From the NCBI GenBank assembly GCA_030040515.1, contig JASHTO010000680.1:1-14266 (forward strand): a DNA stretch of 14,266 nt. The letters are read 5' to 3'. Position numbers and translations under genes: made by a program. Shown one piece after another: positions 1-6,391 of the stretch (position 1 is the stretch's first letter; the number at the start of each line of letters is the position of its first letter). The DNA is from Terriglobia bacterium (GTDB lineage Bacteria; Acidobacteriota; Terriglobia; UBA7540). The notes below the pieces were generated by a model. It was not told the DNA's origin. It saw only the letters and a program-made list of their open reading frames with translations, and made no database searches.

Positions 1-102
1 GTGAGCGCACCCGCTGCCAGGGATCGAGTCATGAATTGTCGTCGTTTCATGGTCACCTCTGAGGTTGGGAATTGTAGCTCGGAAGAATGGTGAGGGCCAG
101 AG

Positions 103-127
103 CGACGCTCATAGAGCGCCGCTACAG
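103..127. repeat. Dispersed palindromic (REP-like) element, copy A
   Basis: This 25-base stretch contains the stem CGCTC (106-110) / GAGCG (114-118), followed by CCGCTACAG. It matches 10826-10850 at 23 of 25 bases. One of the two differences falls in the loop; the other weakens the outer stem. The same palindrome outside genes in two places of a 14 kb window suggests a dispersed extragenic family. It lies about 50 bases before the dehydrogenase start at 175. The flanking bases 1-102 show no supportable gene. A TATAGT box at 140-145 could be a -10 element for the downstream gene, but no good -35 is seen. Confidence 0.55.
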
Positions 128-174
128 CGGGAATTGGGTTATAGTGTTCACCGAGTTTTGAGAGGACGGGAATT

Positions 175-1206
175 GTGAAGGCTCTGACGCTCGTCGAATA
201 CAATCGCCTGGTTTTTGGTGAGGCGCCTGACCCGCAAATCAGTGGCGACGAAGTTCTGGTGCGGGTGCGCGCGTGCGGAATCTGCGGCAGTGACGTGCAC
301 GGCATGGACGGCTCGACTGGGCGGCGCCTGCCGCCGGTGATCATGGGCCATGAAGCCGCCGGCGTGATCGCGGAAATTGGCGCGAATGTCCGCGATTGGA
401 AGAAGGGTGACCGAGTCACCTTCGACTCCACGATTTCCTGCGGTGCGTGCTGGTATTGCCAGCGTGGGTTGCCGAACCTGTGCGACCGCCGCCGCGTTCT
501 GGGCGTCTCCTGCGAGGACTACCGGCAGAACGGCGCGTTTGCGGAGTTCGTGGCGTTGCCCGCGCGCATTCTGTATCGCCTGCCGGACTCGGTCAGCTTT
601 GAGCAGGCGGCCATGGTGGAGCCGGTGTCCGTGGCGGTCCACGCGGTGAAGCGCGCCGCGGTTTCTCTAGGTGAAGTCGCGGTGGTGATGGGAACCGGTA
701 TGATCGGCTTGCTGGTGGTGCAAGCTCTGCGCGCCGCGGGCTGCGGAAAGATCATCGCGGTGGATATCGAGCCGCAGAAACTCGAGCTGGCTCGCAAGCT
801 CGGCGCGGACGTGACGCTGAACGCCCATGAGTGCGATGTGTCGCAGGAAGTGCGCGGCCACACGGAAGGACGCGGTGCGGACGTGGCGCTGGAAGTGATC
901 GGCCTCGGGCCGACCATCAACACGGCCATCGCCTGCCTGCGCAAGGGCGGCACGCTGGCGCTGGTGGGAAATTTCCGGCCGACGGTGGAGATTCCACTAC
1001 AGGCCGTAGTGACGCGCCAACTGACGCTGGCTGGATGCTGCGCCAACTGCGACGATTACCCCGCCACGCTCGAGCTGCTCGGCCGCAAGGCCATCAATAC
1101 CGCTTCGTTGGTCAGCGCCACCCCGCCGCTCGCGGAGGGCACGGCGTGGTTCAAGCGCCTTTATGACCGCGAGCCGGGCCTGCTGAAAGTCATCCTGCAA
1201 TGTTAG
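175..1206 (+). CDS. Zinc-dependent medium-chain alcohol/polyol dehydrogenase
   Basis: A 343-residue MDR-superfamily dehydrogenase, the usual length for threonine, sorbitol or galactitol-phosphate dehydrogenase relatives. Catalytic zinc ligands are visible as C37 (in CGICGSD), H59-E60 (GHE) and E149 (VEP). The structural zinc site is complete with C89, C92, C95 and C103. A Rossmann motif GTGMIG lies at 173-178. The acidic D197 at the end of the second strand suggests NAD(H) rather than NADP(H). It should oxidise a secondary alcohol of a sugar or polyol; the substrate is not readable. The start is GTG, chosen because AGAGGA at 161-166 is well placed and translation begins directly with the expected MKAL strand. 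The end overlaps the next gene by 7 bases (ATGTTAG), so the two are almost certainly co-translated and may share a metabolite. Confidence 0.9.
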   Translation: MKALTLVEYNRLVFGEAPDPQISGDEVLVRVRACGICGSDVHGMDGSTGRRLPPVIMGHEAAGVIAEIGANVRDWKKGDRVTFDSTISCGACWYCQRGLPNLCDRRRVLGVSCEDYRQNGAFAEFVALPARILYRLPDSVSFEQAAMVEPVSVAVHAVKRAAVSLGEVAVVMGTGMIGLLVVQALRAAGCGKIIAVDIEPQKLELARKLGADVTLNAHECDVSQEVRGHTEGRGADVALEVIGLGPTINTAIACLRKGGTLALVGNFRPTVEIPLQAVVTRQLTLAGCCANCDDYPATLELLGRKAINTASLVSATPPLAEGTAWFKRLYDREPGLLKVILQC

Positions 1207-2285
1207 CGCTCAAAACCGCCATCGTCGGCTGCGGGAAAGTGGGGCACCTGCACGCCAAAGCCCTTCGCCGCGCGCCGGGTTCCGCCTTCACCGCCGTCTG
1301 CGGGCGTGACTTGAAGCGCACGCAGGCCTTCGCCGCCGAATACAAGGTGAAGCCCTACGTGGACGTGGAGGAGATGATCGCCCGCGAGGGAATTCAGGCG
1401 CTCACCATCTGCACTCCGCACCCGTTACATGCTCGGCATGCTGTTAAGGCGGCGAAGGCGGGCGTGCACGTGCTGATCGAGAAGCCCCTGGCGTCGACGC
1501 TTGCGGATTGCGACGCGATTCTTCAGGCGGGCCGCGAAAACCACGCGAAGATTGGCATGGTGTCGCAGCGCCGGCTTTATGCGCCTTGCGTGCGGGTAAA
1601 GAAGGCGATTGAAGCGGGCAAGGTGGGCCGGCCGATTCTGGGTTCGGCCGTGCTGCTGGGCTGGCGCAGTGAGGCCTATTACCGCAGCGACCCGTGGCGC
1701 GGCTCGTGGAAAGGCGAAGGCGGCGGAGTGCTGGTGAACCAGGCGCCGCACCAGCTCGATCTGCTCCACTGGTACATGGGCGAGGTGGATGAGCTCTCCG
1801 GCCTGTGGGGCAACTTCAACCACCCTTACATCGAGGTTGAAGATACGGCAGTGGCGGTGCTGCGCTTCAAAAGCGGGGCGCTCGGCAACATTGTGGTGAG
1901 CAATTCTCAGAACCCCGCCCTCTATGGACGTGTGTACGTCCACGGCAGCAACGGCGCTTCCGTGGGAGTACAGACCGATGGCGGCGCCATGTTCATCGCC
2001 GGGATGACGACCATCACGGATCCGCCCATCAACGACCTTTGGACCGTGCCGGGTGAAGAAGGTTTGCCCAAGCAGTGGCAGAAGGAAGACACGGATTTCT
2101 TCCGAAGTATTAACCCCGTTGAGTACTATCATCAACTCCAGATTTCTGAATTTCTAAACGCCATCATCGAGAATCGCGAGCCGGCCATTCCAGGGGAAGA
2201 GGGGCGAAAGACAGTTGAAATCTTTGAGGCGCTGTATCGGTCGCAGAAGGATCAGAAAGTCATCAAGTTCCCCTTGACCGCCTGA
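1200..2285 (+). CDS. Gfo/Idh/MocA family NAD(P)-dependent oxidoreductase
   Basis: A 361-residue protein with the typical two-domain layout of glucose-fructose oxidoreductase/inositol dehydrogenase relatives. The N-terminal dinucleotide fold has VGCGKVG at 9-15. The family signature EKPL is at 94-97. The conserved GGGVLVNQAPHQLD segment (174-187) supplies the His-Asp pair (H184, D187) that usually acts in catalysis. The C-terminal half is the alpha/beta substrate domain (IEVEDTAVAVLRFKSG). Members oxidise or reduce sugars, inositols or NDP-sugar acids, so the exact substrate is open. The ATG lies inside the last codons of the zinc dehydrogenase, with no separate strong ribosome site, so translational coupling is likely. 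The pair resembles polyol or cyclitol pathways where two dehydrogenases act in sequence (inference). Confidence 0.9.
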   Translation: MLALKTAIVGCGKVGHLHAKALRRAPGSAFTAVCGRDLKRTQAFAAEYKVKPYVDVEEMIAREGIQALTICTPHPLHARHAVKAAKAGVHVLIEKPLASTLADCDAILQAGRENHAKIGMVSQRRLYAPCVRVKKAIEAGKVGRPILGSAVLLGWRSEAYYRSDPWRGSWKGEGGGVLVNQAPHQLDLLHWYMGEVDELSGLWGNFNHPYIEVEDTAVAVLRFKSGALGNIVVSNSQNPALYGRVYVHGSNGASVGVQTDGGAMFIAGMTTITDPPINDLWTVPGEEGLPKQWQKEDTDFFRSINPVEYYHQLQISEFLNAIIENREPAIPGEEGRKTVEIFEALYRSQKDQKVIKFPLTA

Positions 2286-2468
2286 CGGGAAATCGTTCGT
2301 GCAGCCATCGGGGCATAGAGCTTGCAAAAAGTGGCTAAAATTGCCTACCTTTTCTTCTAACCCATTCATTCTAAATAGCTAACCACATCTCATCTCATAA
2401 GTCGTTTACTTTCATCAACATTGCCGACCCAGGGCCAGTCACCGCAGTTATCAGAATTGAAAAAGGGC
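2286..2468. other. AT-rich intergenic stretch without a recognised feature
   Basis: This is the first third of the 539-base gap between the oxidoreductase and the SQD1-like gene. It is clearly more AT-rich than the flanking genes. I see no gene, no strong stem-loop with a T-run and no repeat here. The rest of the gap holds the PadR promoter/operator and the PadR remnant, then about 155 bases (2668-2822) with no clear feature. Confidence 0.5.
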
Positions 2469-2497
2469 TTGACAAACATTGTCTATATATGTAGACT
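2469..2497 (+). promoter_or_regulatory. Sigma70-like promoter with an embedded dyad operator
   Basis: A perfect -35 box TTGACA (2469-2474) is followed after 17 bases by TAGACT (2492-2497), 4 of 6 matches to TATAAT. Between and across them lies the dyad GTCTATATATGTAGAC (2481-2496), in which 14 of 16 positions are symmetric. A dyad placed between -35 and -10 is what an autorepressing regulator would bind. It sits just before the PadR remnant at 2504, so it was probably that regulator's own promoter and operator. It may now drive the SQD1-like gene about 320 bases downstream. Confidence 0.6.
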
Positions 2498-2503
2498 TTA
2501 TCT

Positions 2504-2667
2504 GTGAAAACCCCTGGAATTTACTTTACGCGCGCTGGAATCGTTCCTCGAACGGCCCCCGGCTGGCACCGGGGTTACGAGTTGAGCCGTGAAACCAAGC
2601 TCAAGTCTGGGGCGCTCTACCCCATTCTCATGCGCTAGGAGAAGCGCCATTGCTCGAGGCGCGCTGA
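2504..2667 (+). pseudogene. Decayed PadR-family transcriptional regulator (N-terminal wHTH only)
   Basis: Two reading frames together spell a PadR-type winged-helix start. One frame (from 2514) gives LEFTLRALESFLERPPAG. The frame of the GTG at 2504 gives GYELSRETKLKSGALYPI followed by LMR. The second string carries the conserved helix-turn-helix motif of short PadR regulators (GYELS...SGxLYPIL.RLE). The expected Leu codon is a TAG stop at 2636-2638. A further one-base loss follows near 2651: after EKRH, the expected WLEARW continues in another frame as LEAR and then TGA (2665-2667). So at least two frameshifts and one nonsense change are visible. No effector part is recognisable downstream. 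PadR proteins are ligand- or stress-responsive repressors; this copy should be non-functional. Confidence 0.65.
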
Positions 2668-2824
2668 GGGAGTTTCATTTGAAACAAATAACATCGCAGA
2701 TAGGCAAGAGCCTCCCTCGCGTAGCGAGCAATCCGCACTGGACCTGGAAGAGGAGTACAAGAAGTGTGCTTTAAATCTACATAGAACTTAAGAAAGCCAA
2801 GTAATTCCAACCTTAACGAAGGTC

Positions 2825-4015
2825 ATGCACCGAGAGAGTCAAACCGTGCTGGTGTTGGGCGGGGATGGATATCTGGGCTGGTCGCTGGGAATTGCGATTG
2901 CGCACCGCCTGGGCGATAAGGTCGTCCTCGTCGATAAACTGGTCAAGCGCGTATGGGAGAAAGCAGTCGGAGTTAAGGTGCTCGTGCCGCTGGCGCGGCC
3001 GTCGGAACGGATCAGGGAATACGAACGCATCTATCAAAAACGCAATCTCTTTTTTGAGAAAATTGATCTGCTTGACCCCAAGGCGACGACCCATGTCATC
3101 CGGAAGTACCGGCCCGCGGCGATCGTAAATGCCGCACAACAACCGTCCGCGCCGTATTCCATGATGAGTCCGAAGACCGCCGCGGAGACGTTCAGCAATA
3201 ACATCGTGAGTCACCTGAACGCCCTCTGGGCACTCGCCGAGATCGACAAGTCGATCCTTTATATTAAGCTCGGTTCGGCGGGCTGCTATGGGGGCGTGAA
3301 CACCGACTATATCCCGCTTACGAAAACGGATTTCAGTTTCGAATATGGGGGTGGCCTCCGAAAGATTGTCCAAAGCTGGCTGCCGATGCATGCGACGGAT
3401 TTCTACCACCAATCCAAGATTACCGATTTTCTGATCGACGACCTGGGCGCAGACCTCTGGAAACTGCGCGTGATTACTGTCCAGCAAGCCACCATCTTTG
3501 GTGCAACCGTGGAGGAAAATCATCCCGAAGACCACCGCGGCCTCATCACGCGCTTCAATTACGATCATGTTTTCAGCACGGTGCTTAACCGCTTCGTGTG
3601 TCAAGCCGTCATCGGACACCCCATAACGGTCTACGGCGAAGGGAGCCAGCGGACCGGCCTGATGAGCCTGCCCGACACAGTGAACAGTTTCCTCAATCTG
3701 CTCAACCTGGACGTCGGCCGCGGCGAGCACCGCGTCATCCACAATTATACCCACCGCCTCTCGATCGGGGAGATCGCCGAGTCAGTGAGAAAACTCAGGC
3801 CGCAAGCGAGGATAACCTATCTCAAGAATCCGCGGCGAGAAACGGAATCGGGTCTCGCAAAACAGATCGAAGTGCATTCATCGCTCCAGGAAGCGCACAA
3901 CGAGAAGGAAAAGAAATTCCTGCGGGAGCTCGAGATCATGATGGGTTTTGTGGAACGCTATAAAGACAGCATCGATCCTTCCATCATCCTCCCCAAGGTC
4001 AGATGGGAACGATAA
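2825..4015 (+). CDS. UDP-sulfoquinovose synthase (SQD1/SqdB)-like NAD-dependent epimerase/dehydratase
   Basis: A 396-residue extended short-chain dehydrogenase that matches the SQD1 family along its length by eye. Landmarks are GGDGYLGW (12-19, NAD fold), DKLVKR (37-42), QPSAPYSM (106-113), KLGSAGCYG (148-156), FYHQSK (193-198, catalytic Y194 and K198 with adjacent H195), FNYDHVFSTVLNRF (244-257), GHPITVYGEGSQ (264-275) and a C-terminal IxPxVxW ending as in the plant enzyme. Known family members make UDP-sulfoquinovose from UDP-glucose and sulfite, for sulfolipids or protein glycans. The usual active-site Thr appears to be Ser151 here, and other parts are divergent, so a related UDP-sugar conversion is also possible. 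ATG 2825 is the only start in frame before the Rossmann strand; GAAGG at 2818-2822 is unusually close. The aminotransferase-like gene begins 3 bases after the stop. Confidence 0.75.
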   Translation: MHRESQTVLVLGGDGYLGWSLGIAIAHRLGDKVVLVDKLVKRVWEKAVGVKVLVPLARPSERIREYERIYQKRNLFFEKIDLLDPKATTHVIRKYRPAAIVNAAQQPSAPYSMMSPKTAAETFSNNIVSHLNALWALAEIDKSILYIKLGSAGCYGGVNTDYIPLTKTDFSFEYGGGLRKIVQSWLPMHATDFYHQSKITDFLIDDLGADLWKLRVITVQQATIFGATVEENHPEDHRGLITRFNYDHVFSTVLNRFVCQAVIGHPITVYGEGSQRTGLMSLPDTVNSFLNLLNLDVGRGEHRVIHNYTHRLSIGEIAESVRKLRPQARITYLKNPRRETESGLAKQIEVHSSLQEAHNEKEKKFLRELEIMMGFVERYKDSIDPSIILPKVRWER

Positions 4016-4018
4016 CTC

Positions 4019-5110
4019 ATGCCGCACAGAACCACGAAAAAGCTGTTCTTCAGTTACATGGGAGCAAGTCCGCTCTGTGAAGCGTCCCGCCGCGCGATTG
4101 TGAGCTTCCTGGACGATTACGTGAAGCTCGGCCCTCCGGAGGTCATCGAAAAGTACCAGGGTTATGTCCGCAAACTTTCTGAAGAGGTGGCAATACTCCT
4201 TCATTGCAATCCAGACGAGGTCGTTTTTCTGAAAAACACCGGCGAAGGGCTCATTATGGCGAGCGAAGCGCTGCCACTTCATAGGCACGATGAAGTCCTC
4301 GTGCTCGGAAACGAATATCCGGCAAATCTTATCCCCTGGCTCAAGTTGAAGAAGGACGGAGTCAATGTCCAGGTGATTCCGGGAATGGACAATCACCAGG
4401 GATTCCGGGAGCTCCTGTCGCGCATCGGTCCCAAAACCAAAGCCGTGGCGATCTCCTGGGGACAGCATTTTGACGGCTATCTGCCGAGCCTGGCCCTCCT
4501 CTCGCGGCATTGCCAGAACTACGCAGCCCACCTGGTGGTGGACGCTGTTCAGGCCGTCGGCGCGCGCGCCATAGATTTGAAGAAGACTCCCGTTGATTTT
4601 CTAGTCTCCGGCGGCCAGAAATATCTTGGATCCATCGCGGGCAGCGGTTTCATGTACGTCAACCGGCGAACGATGGGAAAGTTGAAGGACTCTCATGTAG
4701 GCATGCGCGGCGTGGAGCGATTTGACGAGCGCGGCTATGTCCTGCGCAAAACGGCCGCACGCTTTCAGGATGGCACCGAGAACCTTCTCGGCATCGTGTC
4801 GCTGCACGCGGCGGTTAAAGCGGTGAATCGCATGGGCATCAAAGAAATCGAAAAGAAGAATCTCGCGTTGCTTGCTTCCCTCAAGACGATGCTCCGCAAG
4901 AACGACATCCCCTTCATTGACCATCCGCAGCAGACCAATCTTGTGGCGCTCACCGTGGACGATCCCGTAAGACTCGCGACCCGCCTCCGAACGCAGAACA
5001 TCTATACCCGCCCCGTGAAAGGCGTGGAACGGATTTCCTTTACGCACACCACCCGAAAACGCGACCTCCGGAAACTGGTCATGGAAATCAGGGCCTGCCT
5101 TTCCCACTGA
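4019..5110 (+). CDS. Class V aminotransferase-fold PLP enzyme
   Basis: A 363-residue fold-type I PLP protein of the class V group, which contains cysteine desulfurases, isopenicillin N epimerase-like proteins and selenocysteine lyases. The PLP lysine is K201 in VSGGQKYLGS. The cofactor-contact residues D175 and Q178 lie in VVDAVQAVG. NTGEG (73-77) is the phosphate-binding region, and RFQDGTEN (248-255) is the conserved late motif. There is no Cys between C165 and C360, so the mobile-loop cysteine of true desulfurases (about 100-150 residues after the lysine) is missing. I therefore favour an aminotransferase, lyase or epimerase over a desulfurase. The 3-base gap to the SQD1-like gene implies one transcript and probably one pathway, for example amination of the sugar product or release of a sulfur or amino group (inference). 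Confidence 0.8.
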   Translation: MPHRTTKKLFFSYMGASPLCEASRRAIVSFLDDYVKLGPPEVIEKYQGYVRKLSEEVAILLHCNPDEVVFLKNTGEGLIMASEALPLHRHDEVLVLGNEYPANLIPWLKLKKDGVNVQVIPGMDNHQGFRELLSRIGPKTKAVAISWGQHFDGYLPSLALLSRHCQNYAAHLVVDAVQAVGARAIDLKKTPVDFLVSGGQKYLGSIAGSGFMYVNRRTMGKLKDSHVGMRGVERFDERGYVLRKTAARFQDGTENLLGIVSLHAAVKAVNRMGIKEIEKKNLALLASLKTMLRKNDIPFIDHPQQTNLVALTVDDPVRLATRLRTQNIYTRPVKGVERISFTHTTRKRDLRKLVMEIRACLSH

Positions 5111-5121
5111 GGTCATCGTCC

Positions 5122-5149
5122 GCCCTCCTTGCCCCGAGGGGCACAGGGC
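5122..5149 (+). terminator. Stem-loop after the aminotransferase gene, possible terminator
   Basis: Nested inverted repeats start 12 bases after the stop codon: outer arms GCCCT (5122-5126) and AGGGC (5145-5149), inner arms TGCCC (5130-5134) and GGGCA (5139-5143) around CGAG. No T-run follows, so it is not a classical intrinsic terminator. It could attenuate transcription or protect a 3' end between the aminotransferase and the epimerase. Confidence 0.4.
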
Positions 5150-5270
5150 AGACGCTATCAACTTCGATCGGCTCAAGCCACGAAGTCTTTCCGAAAGGAC
5201 GCGATTAATTTCTTTCGCGGAATTCGGTGGGAACGAGGTACGGCAAGGGCCGCACAGTTCACAACCATCG

Positions 5271-5279
5271 TGTTAGACT
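5271..5279 (+). promoter_or_regulatory. Possible extended -10 promoter element for the epimerase gene
   Basis: TGTTAGACT combines the extended -10 dinucleotide TG with TAGACT, the same -10 hexamer as in the 2492-2497 promoter. It lies 29 bases before the GTG start. No convincing -35 box is seen at the right spacing, so support is weak. Confidence 0.3.
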
Positions 5280-5307
5280 GGATTTTTGGAGTCGCAGGAG
5301 GCGGAGC

Positions 5308-6252
5308 GTGGCGCTTTATCTGGTTACGGGCGGCGCGGGATTCATTGGTTCACACATCGTGGAGGAGCTGATTCGCCGCGGCGAATCCGTGCGCATCCTC
5401 GACAATCTCTCCACCGGCAAGGTGGCTAATCTCGGTCCAGTTCGAGACAAAGTCGACCTGCGGGACACGGATATTCGCGATCTCGATTCCATTCGCCCGC
5501 TTTTTAAGGGCGTGGATTACGTAATTCACCTCGCGGCGCTGGCTTCGGTGGCGCGCTCGATGGAGGATCCGGTCGAGACCACGCAGGTGAATCTGGGCGG
5601 CACAGTGCACGTCCTGCTGGCGGCACGCGACGCGAAGGTAAAGCGCGTGGTAATGGCGGCCACGGCGGCAGCCTACGGCAACCACCCCGTGCTGCCGCGC
5701 GTTGAAACGCAGACGCCGCAGCCGCTTTCACCCTACGCGGTCACCAAACTGGCAGGCGAATATTACGGCCGGATTTTCAACGACAATTTCGGGCTGGAAA
5801 CGGTCTCACTGCGGTTCTTCAACATTTTCGGCCCGCGCCAGGACCCGAAGTCACCCTACACCGGCGTGCTTTCCAAATTCATCGTTGCTTATTTGACCGG
5901 CGCGATGCCCGTGATTTTCGGCGACGGCGAGCAGTCACGCGATTTCACTTACGTTGCGAACGTTGTGGACGCCTCTCTGCGCGCCTGCCGGGCGCCCGCG
6001 GCGGCGGGAAAGGTAATCAACATCGGCACCGGCAAAAGCGCCACGCTGAACCAGACCATCACCGTCCTGAACGGAATTTTCGTGAAACCGGTGAAGGCGC
6101 AATACGGCCCGCCGCGCCCGGGCGACGTGAAGCACTCCACGGCGGACATCTCGCTGGCGCGAGCGGCTCTCGGCTACGAGCCGCTCGTATCATTCGAAGA
6201 CGGCCTGCGCCGCACGGTCGATTGGCTGCGTAAGGATTTAGCTGAAGCTTGA
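5308..6252 (+). CDS. NDP-sugar 4-epimerase (GalE/WbpP-like, NAD-dependent)
   Basis: An extended short-chain dehydrogenase of 314 residues from this start. TGGAGFIGSH (7-16) binds NAD and D32 caps the ribose. The active site is T119 (in AATAAAYG), Y143 and K147 (YAVTK). RFFNIFGPRQDP (169-180) and FGDGEQSRDFTYV (204-216) are typical of UDP-glucose/UDP-GlcNAc 4-epimerases and related NDP-sugar enzymes. The frame is open upstream to 5227, but I chose GTG 5308: it has AGGAGG at 5296-5301 with 6 bases of spacing, and the protein then begins right at the first Rossmann strand as in the family. It is separated from the aminotransferase by 197 bases with a hairpin, so it may have its own promoter, but orientation and function fit the same glycan pathway. 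The precise sugar is not predictable. Confidence 0.88.
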   Translation: MALYLVTGGAGFIGSHIVEELIRRGESVRILDNLSTGKVANLGPVRDKVDLRDTDIRDLDSIRPLFKGVDYVIHLAALASVARSMEDPVETTQVNLGGTVHVLLAARDAKVKRVVMAATAAAYGNHPVLPRVETQTPQPLSPYAVTKLAGEYYGRIFNDNFGLETVSLRFFNIFGPRQDPKSPYTGVLSKFIVAYLTGAMPVIFGDGEQSRDFTYVANVVDASLRACRAPAAAGKVINIGTGKSATLNQTITVLNGIFVKPVKAQYGPPRPGDVKHSTADISLARAALGYEPLVSFEDGLRRTVDWLRKDLAEA

Positions 6253-6324
6253 AGAATCGGTCCTCGTGCGGAAGTAACCGTCCTCCGGTTGCTAATTCCC
6301 GGAACTGTCAAACTCAGGCTCCCA

Positions 6325-6341
6325 CCCCGGCAAAGCCGGGG
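6325..6341. terminator. Strong GC hairpin between convergent genes, possible bidirectional terminator
   Basis: A perfect 7-bp stem CCCCGGC / GCCGGGG with loop AAA sits between the + strand epimerase (stop 6252) and the - strand propeller gene (stop 6392). Neither side has a T-run. The position between two convergent stops suggests a shared terminator or transcript-end barrier. A weaker hairpin AACCG/CGGTT lies just upstream near 6276-6290. Confidence 0.5.
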
Positions 6342-6391
6342 GATTCCCCAACGGATTAGCCACAAGAATCCAACGCTCCTTCGGCTGCGAG

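Noticed and set aside
67..176. Three copies of GGGAATTG at 67, 129 and 168
   Set aside because: The unit is only 8 bases, spacing is irregular (62 and 39), and it has no symmetry; chance is plausible.
148..642. - strand open frame opposite the zinc dehydrogenase
   Set aside because: Antisense shadow in GC-rich DNA; the + strand frame has complete zinc and NAD motifs.
2589..2774. 61-residue + strand frame in the gap before the SQD1-like gene
   Set aside because: It overlaps the PadR remnant in a different frame and has no family features.
5227..5307. Upstream extension of the epimerase by 27 codons
   Set aside because: The extra residues precede the Rossmann strand and are unlike the family; GTG 5308 has an excellent ribosome site.
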